This document shows, piece after piece, positions 17,425 through 26,637 of a DNA stretch of 64,000 nucleotides. Under the pieces are notes generated by a model. The model was not told the origin of the DNA. It did not search any database and saw only the letters and a list, made by a program, of their open reading frames with translations. Numbering within the stretch: position 1 is the stretch's first letter; the number at the start of each line of letters is the position of its first letter. The stretch comes from Lachnospiraceae bacterium (GTDB taxonomy: Bacteria > Bacillota > Clostridia > Lachnospirales > Lachnospiraceae): assembly GCA_016291405.1 (NCBI GenBank), contig JAEEXG010000007.1, positions 1-64,000 on the forward strand, read 5' to 3'. The position numbers and the translations under genes are program-made.

Positions 17425-18294
17425 TTACTTAACAAATCTCGCGTAATCCTTCTTGTAATTGTTTGCCAGGTTCTCGCTTCCCACCCATTCAAATATCTTA
17501 ATGGCCTTGTTCATTTCATCTTTTCCAAGCTCTTCTTTTCCTTCTTTGTAATCCTGAAGGCCTGATAAGAACAAGTGGATTGTCAGCTTATATAGGTCGG
17601 TTTCATCACCAAGCAACGCTTTCGTCTTTTCCCTGTAAAACTTTGCCACTTCCAAGCTGTCTCTATGAAGGCAAGTTTCCCAGATATTTAAAAGCGTAAT
17701 CATCACGACATTTCTTTTAGATCCTATATTCCAATACGCATCTTTTTGCTTTAATATTTCCTGCCCCATCTTATGAAGCAAAGGAATGTCTATAAACAAA
17801 TACGTATTACCGATTAGTATCAGTTCATAATAATTCCATTCCTCGGTTGTAAATAGATAGTCCGTAAGCTCATCCATATACTCTTTTGGGAAAGGAATTG
17901 TTTCATCACACTTACAAACAAAGCTTTGAAGCAAAATCGTGTTCAAGTGATAGTGATATACGCTCGGATTCTTTTTAAACTTTTCTTCTTCCTCCGCCAT
18001 TAGTTTTTTAAAGCCTTCAATGTTTCTTTCATACTCCAGGGGAACTAACTGCTTCATGAGTTTAATCTGCTCTGAACTCTTGTAATCTTTAGCAGCATCC
18101 ATAAACTCACCAATTTCAACCTTCATATTATCTAGCGCAACCAAAAACTTTGAAAGAGAAATGTCTGCTTCCCCTCGCTCAAACCTTGATATCTGCGATG
18201 CTGATACTTCTTCGTTAGAGACTTGTTTTAAAGAAATATGTCTGTTAGTTCTTAACTTCCTAAATACTTCACCAAGGTTTTCGTACTTTTGCAT
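17425..18294 (-). CDS. Rgg/MutR-like helix-turn-helix transcriptional regulator
   Basis: N-terminal HTH (ISLKQVSNEEVSASQISRFERGEADISLSKFLVAL) plus a long helical C-terminal domain; about 290 aa. Confidence 0.8.
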   Translation of the reverse strand: MQKYENLGEVFRKLRTNRHISLKQVSNEEVSASQISRFERGEADISLSKFLVALDNMKVEIGEFMDAAKDYKSSEQIKLMKQLVPLEYERNIEGFKKLMAEEEEKFKKNPSVYHYHLNTILLQSFVCKCDETIPFPKEYMDELTDYLFTTEEWNYYELILIGNTYLFIDIPLLHKMGQEILKQKDAYWNIGSKRNVVMITLLNIWETCLHRDSLEVAKFYREKTKALLGDETDLYKLTIHLFLSGLQDYKEGKEELGKDEMNKAIKIFEWVGSENLANNYKKDYARFVK

Positions 18295-18422
18295 CTATTT
18301 ACTCCATCGCCTTTGCTTAAGAATTCTTACATTATTATTCATATATAATAAATTGACTGCTGTCCATAGTCATATTATATTTCTTTTAAATGATTTCGGT
18401 AAATCCATTTGAAAGGATATAT

Positions 18423-19055
18423 ATGAATAATATTATTTTTCCGGACATAGATGGTGTTTTAAACGTAAATGACCATTCAGTTCCGTCGGTTTCAAATGCT
18501 ATATTATTACTTAAAGAAGCTGAAGTTCTAAACCCCGGTGCTTGGGTTAAGCATAGTGAGAATGTTGCATTGGCAGCAAAATTAATTGCAGAGAAATGTG
18601 GTATGGATTCTGACAAAGCTTATGTTCTTGGGCTTCTTCATGACGTCGGAAGAAGATTTGGTGTAAGTTATCTCGCTCATGTTTATAATGGCTATCAATA
18701 TCTTCTTGATTTAGGTTATAATGAAGCAGCAAGAATCGCTCTTACCCACTCATTCAATCTAATGGTTCTTGAAGATTATATTGGGAAGTTTGACATTTCT
18801 ATTGAAAAGCAGGAAGAATTAAGATTGCTTTTGGCTTCTACAAAGATTGATGATTATGACCTTTTAATCCAACTTTGCGATGCGATGGCACTTCCTGATA
18901 GAATCGCAGATTTAGAAACCAGAATGAATGATGTAAAATCAAGATATGGATCGTACCCACAAGAAAAGTGGGACAGAAATATAGAATTAAAAGATTACTT
19001 TGATAAAAAATGTGGAACTGATATCTATGAGATATTGAATGTTTCTATCAAATAA
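18423..19055 (+). CDS. HD domain-containing protein (predicted phosphohydrolase)
   Basis: WVKHSENVALAAKLIAEKCGMDSDKAYVLGLLHDVGRRFG; ATG 18423 behind GAAAGGATATAT. Confidence 0.82.
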   Translation: MNNIIFPDIDGVLNVNDHSVPSVSNAILLLKEAEVLNPGAWVKHSENVALAAKLIAEKCGMDSDKAYVLGLLHDVGRRFGVSYLAHVYNGYQYLLDLGYNEAARIALTHSFNLMVLEDYIGKFDISIEKQEELRLLLASTKIDDYDLLIQLCDAMALPDRIADLETRMNDVKSRYGSYPQEKWDRNIELKDYFDKKCGTDIYEILNVSIK

Positions 19056-19074
19056 AAGAAAGAATCGATACAAA

Positions 19075-19698
19075 ATGAAGACATGTTTGATTATTTCCGG
19101 CGGAGAGTTTAACTCTATCCCTTCTGATTTACAATTTGATTATGTTATTGCCTGCGACCACGGTTTTGACCATGCAAAGAAACTTGGCATAAAGCCTGAT
19201 ATCTTAATAGGTGACTTTGATTCGATTTCTTGTAAAGACTCAGACTATGAAGACGTCCCCATACAAAGCTTTGATTCAAGAAAAGATGATACAGACACTA
19301 TGCTTGCCATAAAGCATGCTCTTTCTCTAGGTTACAAGCATATAGTCTTAACCTGCGCTTTAGGAAAAAGATTCGATCACACCATGGCCAACATTCAATC
19401 CATGGCCTACGCATGCAATGAAGGTGCCGAATGTGAGCTTTTTTCAGATACGGAATACATGTGCACGCTTTCAAAATGTGAAAAACTTTTCACATTAAAA
19501 AAAGGCTATTCCTTATCTCTTTTTTCCATTACGGATGAATGTAAAGGCCTTTCCATAAAGGGCTCGGAATACGACTGTAAAAACATCACTTTAACAAACA
19601 AATTTCCCTTGGGAGTAAGCAATAAATTTAAAAAAGAAACCGTTTCTGTTTCTTTAAAGGACGGAATCCTCCTAGTTGTTGAATCTTTAATGCAATAA
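19075..19698 (+). CDS. thiN: Thiamine diphosphokinase
   Basis: IACDHGFDHAKKLGIKPDILIGDFDS; KDDTDTMLAIKHAL; GKRFDHTMANIQ; start revised to ATG 19075. Confidence 0.92.
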   Translation: MKTCLIISGGEFNSIPSDLQFDYVIACDHGFDHAKKLGIKPDILIGDFDSISCKDSDYEDVPIQSFDSRKDDTDTMLAIKHALSLGYKHIVLTCALGKRFDHTMANIQSMAYACNEGAECELFSDTEYMCTLSKCEKLFTLKKGYSLSLFSITDECKGLSIKGSEYDCKNITLTNKFPLGVSNKFKKETVSVSLKDGILLVVESLMQ

Positions 19699-19745
19699 AG
19701 CGATTTTTCCTTTTAGAAAGCTCGTTTCTTCGGCATTTTTGCTCC

Positions 19746-19774
19746 TTGACGCTTAACCAGTTACATATTATATT
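19746..19774 (+). promoter_or_regulatory. Putative SigA promoter of thiT leader
   Basis: TTGACG - 17 bp - TATATT just upstream of the TPP element. Confidence 0.6.
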
Positions 19775-19794
19775 TTTTCTATAAATTAAATATT

Positions 19795-19884
19795 TGGCTA
19801 GGGGAGCATTTGCTGAGACTGAAGATTTTCTTCTATACCCTCATCACTTGAACCGGATAATACCGGCGTAAGGAAGCATTGTAC
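19795..19884 (+). ncRNA. TPP riboswitch (THI element)
   Basis: ctaggggagcatttGCTGAGActgaag...ataCCCTcatcacttGAACCGGATAATACCGGCGTAaGGAAGCA matches THI-box consensus. Confidence 0.95.
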
Positions 19885-19928
19885 TTTTCTTTACCATCCC
19901 CTCCATGTTTATTCAAGGAGGTTTTTTT

Positions 19929-20621
19929 ATGAACACATTTCTTTCACACGAGGACGGATACTTCGCCCTCACCAAAGCCGGAACATGGGCTTTGATCATT
20001 CTTGCAGTATTGCTCGTTGTATTGGTTGCCTTTCTTAAAGGTAAAAAGACAGAAGAAGCAAAATCTGTTTTCTCTGTTCGTCAGCTTGTTTTCTCAGGTT
20101 TATCCCTTGCATTGGCTTTCGCTCTTTCATACGTTAAGCTTTTCAAAATGCCCTGGGGCGGTTCCGTTACTCTTTGCTCAATGTTATTTGTAGCATTGAT
20201 TGGTTACTGGTACGGACCTAAGATTGGCTTTATTGCAAGCTTTGCTTACAGCATTTTACAGTTTGTTCAAGACGGCGGTTCTTATGTTTTATCACCCATG
20301 CAGGTTATTTTCGATTATTTCCTCGCATTCACACTTCTTGGTGCGTCCGGTTTCTTCTCAAAGAAGAAAAATGGCCTTATCGTTGGCTTTATCGTAGCTG
20401 CAATGCTTCGAGCTTTAAGTCAGTCAATCGCAGGTTACATCTACTGGATGGAATACATGCCCGATAACTTCCCGAAGAACCTTGCACCTATTTACCCTAT
20501 TGCTTACAACTACTCATTCGTTTTAGTAGAAGTCGTAATTACAGTTGTTGTGTTACTTCTTCCCCCTGTTAAGAAGGCATTTGCTTACACATCAAAACTT
20601 GCTAACGGCGAAACAAACTAA
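19929..20621 (+). CDS. thiT: Energy-coupled thiamine transporter S component
   Basis: TPP riboswitch upstream; ThiT-like membrane pattern (ALSYVKLFKMPWGGSVTLCSMLFVALIGYWYGPKIGF); ATG 19929 behind AAGGAGG. Confidence 0.92.
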   Translation: MNTFLSHEDGYFALTKAGTWALIILAVLLVVLVAFLKGKKTEEAKSVFSVRQLVFSGLSLALAFALSYVKLFKMPWGGSVTLCSMLFVALIGYWYGPKIGFIASFAYSILQFVQDGGSYVLSPMQVIFDYFLAFTLLGASGFFSKKKNGLIVGFIVAAMLRALSQSIAGYIYWMEYMPDNFPKNLAPIYPIAYNYSFVLVEVVITVVVLLLPPVKKAFAYTSKLANGETN

Positions 20622-20634
20622 TAATAAAAAATTC

Positions 20635-20662
20635 GGAGAGGGCAAAAGCCCTCTCCTTTTTT
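20635..20662 (+). terminator. Terminator downstream of thiT
   Basis: ggagagggcaaaagccctctcc + TTTTTT. Confidence 0.92.
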
Positions 20663-20733
20663 ACTATTACCATAATTCGATAATTACTTATTTAAGAATT
20701 TCAGATAATTCTGCAAATGAAATTATGTCTCTA

Positions 20734-22068
20734 CTAATCCTCTAGTAGGATAATAAAATCCTGCTTATCATCATCCCATTCATAATACTTTCTTTCTATT
20801 TCTACAAAATCTCCATCTATATATTTGTACTTAAAATCGTAATAATGAGCTGCTCCGTCAAGACACCATCCTTCGATACACTGTTCCTCATTGTTTATTT
20901 TATAATATGGTATATCTTCAAATGATCTTGCATATTTAAACTCATCATCTTCGTATACATAGGCACAATAGTACATGACACCACGGTTCCCGGCATGGCC
21001 AAGAAATACGAGAATATCTTTTTGATTATCAAAGTTTACATCTTCATATTTTACGTTAAAATCACAAGCATCCCACACATACCTATCTGAATCAAGAGGA
21101 TCGTTTTTTGACGGGTAAGTAACTTCAAACCACTTAATTTCATCCTTTTTAACAAATATATAATCACGCAAATGAGCATACTCATCTATTTCTAATTCTG
21201 CTCTTTCTATTGCAACACGAAAAACTTCTCCTTCAACAATCCATTCTGTTTTTTCAATTCTTTGATTCCATGGAACATCAACAACACTATTTACAATTAC
21301 TTCAAACTCGGGATTATCAATTTCTATATGATTATCACCCAATACCTCTTTTCCATATTCTCCGTTTGACAGAATTAACTCAATAGATTGTAACTCATTC
21401 CAAGGCTGATGTCTGGCCCACCATAAATCCCTATACTCTCCAACTTTCAGATTCCATGTCCAATAATCAAGCTCATCCTCGTCATTACAGTAAAAATAGT
21501 CCCCTTCACCTCTTTTACTATCAAGTATTCGTCCATTTACCCTATCTTTCCATCCCCAACTAAACTCAACATAGGGATTTTTGTTTTCGTCAAAGGCAAT
21601 GAATTGTTCATGAACCTGTGTCGGTTCATATTCAATAGTCTCTGTATGAACACCCTTCATCCCTTTGTAATCTACGATTTCATCCGCACTTGTTCCTTCA
21701 TAGAAAATAATTCTACTCTTATTATCTAGTAGATATACTTTATCATCCGTTTTAAAAGCTATTTCTTTTTCTTCATCGCCGCATACATCTGCTCGAGTAT
21801 AATAATTTGTCTCGCCTGTTAAAAGTGTCTCCAGTTTTATTCTTTCTCCGCCATAAATTACGTATTCATAATCATCATATTCATATAAATTCGACGTGTT
21901 ATTATCTGAAACAGAAATGTCGTTATACTCTTTTTCCTGATTCGTAGAAATTTCACTTTCTTCTATAGCGCTACCTACTTCCTCATTTTCCCCATTGCTT
22001 GTTGAGCAGCCCGAAAAAATACTGATAAACAACAAGATTATAATTGCTTTCCCAATTCTTTTTCTCAT
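20734..22068 (-). CDS. Predicted lipoprotein of unknown function
   Basis: Signal peptide with lipobox (AIIILLFISIFSGCSTSN); ATG 22068 behind GAGAGGGG. Confidence 0.75.
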   Translation of the reverse strand: MRKRIGKAIIILLFISIFSGCSTSNGENEEVGSAIEESEISTNQEKEYNDISVSDNNTSNLYEYDDYEYVIYGGERIKLETLLTGETNYYTRADVCGDEEKEIAFKTDDKVYLLDNKSRIIFYEGTSADEIVDYKGMKGVHTETIEYEPTQVHEQFIAFDENKNPYVEFSWGWKDRVNGRILDSKRGEGDYFYCNDEDELDYWTWNLKVGEYRDLWWARHQPWNELQSIELILSNGEYGKEVLGDNHIEIDNPEFEVIVNSVVDVPWNQRIEKTEWIVEGEVFRVAIERAELEIDEYAHLRDYIFVKKDEIKWFEVTYPSKNDPLDSDRYVWDACDFNVKYEDVNFDNQKDILVFLGHAGNRGVMYYCAYVYEDDEFKYARSFEDIPYYKINNEEQCIEGWCLDGAAHYYDFKYKYIDGDFVEIERKYYEWDDDKQDFIILLED

Positions 22069-22120
22069 TTTGTCCCCTCTCAATAGTCTAAGTCTCTTGA
22101 ATTATACTATAACAAATAAA

Positions 22121-22150
22121 AAAACTCATCGCTTTTATGCGATGAGTTTT
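22121..22150 (-). terminator. Terminator downstream of uraA
   Basis: aaaactcatcgc/gcgatgagtttt inverted repeat, T-run on minus strand. Confidence 0.85.
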
Positions 22151-22169
22151 CCTTTTCTTTTATCTATTA

Positions 22170-23477
22170 CTATTTCTTCTTAATTCCAAGTACCTTGTTT
22201 GTGATGATACCAAGGATCAATGCACAAGCAACTTCTGTGATTGTTACAGCGCCGAAGCTTACAACAAATCCGCCGATACCTGCGATAAGAATAACTGATA
22301 CTGTAAATAAGTTTCTGTTATCGTTTAAGTCTACGTCCTGAATCATCTTAAGACCTGATACTGCGATGAATCCGTAAAGAGCTACACACACACCACCCAT
22401 TACACATGAAGGAATGGTTGAAAGGAATGTAACGAAAGGAGCGAAGAAAGAAGCGATTATTGCAACAATTGCAGTTGTGAGAATTGTTACAACAGATGCA
22501 TTTCCTGAAATAGCTACGCATCCAACTGATTCACCGTATGTTGTGTTGGGACATCCACCAAAGAATGCACCTACCATTGAGCCAACACCGTCACCAAGTA
22601 ATGTTCTGTGAAGACCGGGCTCTTCAAGCAAGTCTGATTCAATGATTGAAGATAAGTTCTTGTGGTCTGCAATGTGCTCTGCAAATACTACGAATGCTAC
22701 GGGAACATAAGCTGCAGCAACTGTTCCGATGTAAGCGGGAGTGATATCTGAAAGCCCCTTCATTGCTGTAAGGAATGTGAAATCGGGAACCCACTTCATA
22801 TCTGCAAATCTTGAAAAGTCTACAACCAAAAGTGCTGCATTTCCTGTTGACTTACCAATAAGTGTAAAGATAACTGCTACGATGTAACCTGCACAAATAC
22901 CGATGATGAAAGGAATCATCTTCATCATTTTCTTTCCGTATACTGAACAGATCATTGTTACAAACAATGTAACCAATCCACATACGATACATACATAACC
23001 GGATGTTTCTACTGAAGCACCTGTTAAATCACCGATTGCATTTCCTGCAAGTGAAAGTCCGATGATTGCTACTGTAGGTCCGATAACTACTGCAGGCATA
23101 AGGTTTGCAATCCACTTAACACCTACAAACTTTACTACGATGGCAATTACTACATAAACAAGTCCTGCGAAAATCGCACCGAGGATAATTCCGGCATATC
23201 CACATGCTACGGAAGCTGCGCCACCAAATGCTGCAAACATCGAACCGATGAAAGCAAATGACGATCCTAAGAAAACCGGGCTCTTAAATTTGGTGAAAAG
23301 AAGGTAAACAAGAGTACCCACACCTGCACCAAAGAGTGCTGCCGAAGCCGACATATCGTTACCGATAATAGCGGGAACTGCGATTGTAGCTGCTAAGATT
23401 GCCAGTAACTGCTGCAATGCAAATACCAATACTTGACCAAACTTCGGTTTGTCTGTTACGCCATAAGTAAGTTTCAT
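22170..23477 (-). CDS. uraA: Uracil-xanthine (NCS2) permease
   Basis: LVFALQQLLAILAATIAVPAIIG; GCPNTTYGESVGCVAISG motif. Confidence 0.93.
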   Translation of the reverse strand: MKLTYGVTDKPKFGQVLVFALQQLLAILAATIAVPAIIGNDMSASAALFGAGVGTLVYLLFTKFKSPVFLGSSFAFIGSMFAAFGGAASVACGYAGIILGAIFAGLVYVVIAIVVKFVGVKWIANLMPAVVIGPTVAIIGLSLAGNAIGDLTGASVETSGYVCIVCGLVTLFVTMICSVYGKKMMKMIPFIIGICAGYIVAVIFTLIGKSTGNAALLVVDFSRFADMKWVPDFTFLTAMKGLSDITPAYIGTVAAAYVPVAFVVFAEHIADHKNLSSIIESDLLEEPGLHRTLLGDGVGSMVGAFFGGCPNTTYGESVGCVAISGNASVVTILTTAIVAIIASFFAPFVTFLSTIPSCVMGGVCVALYGFIAVSGLKMIQDVDLNDNRNLFTVSVILIAGIGGFVVSFGAVTITEVACALILGIITNKVLGIKKK

Positions 23478-23555
23478 TATTTAATTTCCTCCATATTCTG
23501 CACACTCAGGTGCAAATTAATACATTTATCTATAGTAAAGGGCTAAGCCTTTTAA

Positions 23556-24092
23556 CTATCCATAGAGTTCTACGCTTCTTTGTTCTTCAAAGGGCGGTAT
23601 CTTAACACTTATCCTTTCGCTTTTTGATGTGGGAACATTTTTACCAACATAATCCCCTCTTATGGGAAGTTCCCTGTGACCTCTGTCCACTAAAACCGCT
23701 AACTGAATCTGAGAAGCTCTTCCATGCTTAAGCACTGCTTCCATCGCAGCTCTTGCAGTTCTTCCGGTATATAAAACATCGTCAACAAGTATTACTGTTT
23801 TTCCTTCTATGTCAAAGGGAATCTGAGATTCGTGAATAACAGGCTCCGAAGAATCCCTTGCCAAATCGTCTCTATAGTATGTGATATCCAAGGTGCCAAG
23901 CTGAATTCTTTTTCCTTCGATGTCCTCAATATTCTTAACTATCTCTTCTGCCAAAGAAACTCCGCGCCTTTTTATTCCAAGCACGCAAAGATTGTCAGCT
24001 CCGCCGTTTCTTTCAAGTATCTCGTGAGCTATTCTTTTAAGTGCCCTTCCTACTGCGGCATCATCCATCAAAGTTGCTTTGTATTCAGCCAT
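23556..24092 (-). CDS. pyrR: Bifunctional pyr operon regulator / uracil phosphoribosyltransferase
   Basis: [32 protein letters not shown] motif; [23 protein letters not shown]. Confidence 0.96.
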   Translation of the reverse strand: MAEYKATLMDDAAVGRALKRIAHEILERNGGADNLCVLGIKRRGVSLAEEIVKNIEDIEGKRIQLGTLDITYYRDDLARDSSEPVIHESQIPFDIEGKTVILVDDVLYTGRTARAAMEAVLKHGRASQIQLAVLVDRGHRELPIRGDYVGKNVPTSKSERISVKIPPFEEQRSVELYG

Positions 24093-24120
24093 TTTATCCC
24101 CTCTTTTATCGAATATATTT

Positions 24121-24250
24121 GAAAAAATAAAACGCCATGCACTTTAAGCGCATGGCGATAATCACACAAATTCAGCCTGTAAAAAAATACAGACATCTCA
24201 ATATGTAACCTTTCGGGCCTCTCTGTGCCGCGCTTAAAGGAACCTTAATC
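24121..24250 (-). promoter_or_regulatory. PyrR-binding attenuator leader (anti-antiterminator / antiterminator / terminator)
   Basis: Minus-strand GGCACAGAGAGGCC loop resembles the PyrR binding loop; terminator CGCCATGCGCTTAAAGTGCATGGCGTTTTATTTTTT at 24121..24157; 10-nt complement between 24230..24239 and 24142..24151. Confidence 0.82.
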
Positions 24251-24294
24251 TTTCTAAATTATTGCACACCAAAAATCATTTGTAAAGTGCCTCT

Positions 24295-24999
24295 TTAATG
24301 CACCCTTATTACATTTAAAAACAGATTGATTCTGTTTCTTAGCATTTTAAAGAAACCATAGTGATTAAAGCAATCGGAAGCATTGTTTTCGTGGCGCCTA
24401 TACTTAATAAGCTTATCATCAATAAAGACATTTTTTCCGATTTTATCCCCGATTACTCCAATCCACTGATCGTGCATTTCAATATTTTCAGGAATAGGTA
24501 AAATCTTTTCTTTAAGCTTCAAAGCATCAAATGCCATGCAACATCCCATGTAGGTATTCTTCATTATGTTCTTAAAGAAACCTGCTCCTGAATTTCTGTA
24601 TTCAAAATAAGAATCTAAAAGTTTTCCACCGCCTTCGTTTATAAGCTCACAGTTATGCACACAAACGGGGCAGTTATTCTCTTTAAAAACCTTCATGACA
24701 ATATCTACTTTATTTTTATCCCAGATATCGTCTTGGTCGCAAAGAAAGATGTATCTGTTTTTACAATTTCTTATGGCATTTTCAAAGTTTTTCTTTACGC
24801 CTTTCTTGGGCCCGTCAAAAACCTTGATTCTGTCATCTTTAAAAGATAGTAAAATTTCTTTAGTGGCATCTGTTGAGCCATCGTCTGAAACCACAAGTTC
24901 ATCGCCTTCTGTCAGATTATCTAAAATGCTTTGAACCTGTTCTTTTATGAACTTTTCTCCGTTATAGGCTGCCAAAGCCACTGAAACTTTTTCTCGCAT
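24295..24999 (-). CDS. Family 2 glycosyltransferase
   Basis: VSVALAAYNGEKFIKEQVQSILDN, VVSDDGSTDATKEIL, FLCDQDDIWDKNKV (GT-A DXD-like). Confidence 0.93.
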   Translation of the reverse strand: MREKVSVALAAYNGEKFIKEQVQSILDNLTEGDELVVSDDGSTDATKEILLSFKDDRIKVFDGPKKGVKKNFENAIRNCKNRYIFLCDQDDIWDKNKVDIVMKVFKENNCPVCVHNCELINEGGGKLLDSYFEYRNSGAGFFKNIMKNTYMGCCMAFDALKLKEKILPIPENIEMHDQWIGVIGDKIGKNVFIDDKLIKYRRHENNASDCFNHYGFFKMLRNRINLFLNVIRVH

Positions 25000-25000
25000 C

Positions 25001-26548
25001 TTACCTTCCGCTTAATAATGTTCCGATAATATTTCTTCCAAGAGAAGAACCGATATTTCCGCCAAGAGTTTTACCAAAGCTTCCGCCGACAGTCTTACCG
25101 ACAGTTTTTCCAAGCTCTCTTCCGATTGTTCCGGCTGTAGTCTTTGCCACATTCTTAACTGCAGTGTTGGTCGCTTTCTTTCTTGCTTCGATTTCTTTCA
25201 TTCTTTGCTGAGTAAGTGAAAGCTGCTCGCTTTCTTTGATAGCTTCTTGTTGAACCTGCTGAGTGTGTCTTTCCAAAGCTTCGTATGCTGAATCGTTATC
25301 AACCGCCGTCTTATATCTTAAATAAAGAAGACTTGAGTTGATGATTGAATTTCTTTCAGAATCATCGATTGTGCCCATGTTACTCTGAGGAGGGCAAATC
25401 TTTGTTTCTTTAACGATTGTAGGAACACCTTCTTCATCAAGAACGGAAACCAAAGCCTTACCTGTTCCAAGTTCCTGTAGCTTAGCCATAGTATCAAATT
25501 CAGGATTTGCTCTAAATCCCTGAGCTGCTGCCTTAATGGCCTTTTGCTCTGCGGGAGTGTACGCGTGAAGCGCGTGCTGAACCTTATTTCCAAGCTGAGC
25601 CAATACTCCGTCCGGGATATCCGAAGGATTCTGAGTGATAAAGTAAATGCCCACACCCTTTGATCTTATAAGCTTTACAACCTGCTCAATCTTTTCAAGC
25701 AAAATCTTTGGAGCAGAGTCAAAGAGCATATGAGCTTCATCAAAGAAAAATACCATTCGAGGCTTAGCCGCATCCCCAACCTCAGGCAATATTTCAAAAA
25801 GCTCTGAAAGCATCCAAAGAAGGAATGTTGAATACATCTTGGGGCTGTGAATAAGCTTTCTACAATCAAGAAGCTGAATCATTCCTTTACCGTTTGCATC
25901 TGTGCAAAGCCAGTCTGTAATATTAAGAGCGGGCTCTCCAAAGAAAATGTCAGCGCCTTCTGATTCAATTGCAACAACCGCTCTTGTGATAGCGTTTAAA
26001 GAAGCTGCTGCCATATTTCCGTAGTTTGCGCTGTACTCTTTTGAGTGTTCACCCACAAACTGAAGCATTGCCTTTAAATCTTTTGTATCTGTCAAAAGAA
26101 GATTTTCATCATCCGCTATCTTAAATACACAAGTAAGTACGTCAGACTGTGTATCATTCAATCCTAAGATTCTGCTTAAAAGCATGGGTCCCATTTCAGA
26201 AATGGTTGTTCTAAGCGGAATACCGTTTTCTCCGTACACATCCCAGATATTTACAGGAAATGCCTTATATGTAAATCCATCTTCTTTTAACCCCATGGAT
26301 TCAACTCTGTTTACAACGTTTTCATTATCTACGCCTAATTTACACAAAGGAGCCAAGTCTCCCTTAACGTCAGCCAAAAATACAGGCACTCCCATATCTG
26401 AAAATGACTCTGCCATTACCTTTAAAGTAACGGTTTTACCTGTACCGGTGGCACCTGCAATCATTCCGTGGCGATTGGCCATTTTAGGATAAATGTAAAT
26501 ATCTTCACCGTTTGATTTTCCAAGTAAAATCTTATTTTCTTTGATCAT
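25001..26548 (-). CDS. DUF853/HerA-like ATPase
   Basis: Walker A GATGTGKTVTLKVMAE, FLADVKGDLAPL, MVFFFDEAHMLFD, ITQNPSDIPDGVLAQLGNKVQHALHAYTP. Confidence 0.92.
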   Translation of the reverse strand: MIKENKILLGKSNGEDIYIYPKMANRHGMIAGATGTGKTVTLKVMAESFSDMGVPVFLADVKGDLAPLCKLGVDNENVVNRVESMGLKEDGFTYKAFPVNIWDVYGENGIPLRTTISEMGPMLLSRILGLNDTQSDVLTCVFKIADDENLLLTDTKDLKAMLQFVGEHSKEYSANYGNMAAASLNAITRAVVAIESEGADIFFGEPALNITDWLCTDANGKGMIQLLDCRKLIHSPKMYSTFLLWMLSELFEILPEVGDAAKPRMVFFFDEAHMLFDSAPKILLEKIEQVVKLIRSKGVGIYFITQNPSDIPDGVLAQLGNKVQHALHAYTPAEQKAIKAAAQGFRANPEFDTMAKLQELGTGKALVSVLDEEGVPTIVKETKICPPQSNMGTIDDSERNSIINSSLLYLRYKTAVDNDSAYEALERHTQQVQQEAIKESEQLSLTQQRMKEIEARKKATNTAVKNVAKTTAGTIGRELGKTVGKTVGGSFGKTLGGNIGSSLGRNIIGTLLSGR

Positions 26549-26637
26549 ACCTTCACTCCCACCTTTATTTTTTTCTTACCCTTAAAAATAGTATATCTCG
26601 ATTTTTAATACATACAAAACATATTTTTTTATCTTTA

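Noticed and set aside
18293-18340. Minus-strand mini-ORF MNNNVRILKQRRWSK just upstream of the rgg-like gene as a possible SHP pheromone
   Set aside because: No Shine-Dalgarno, not hydrophobic at the C-terminus, overlaps likely promoter/RBS sequence.
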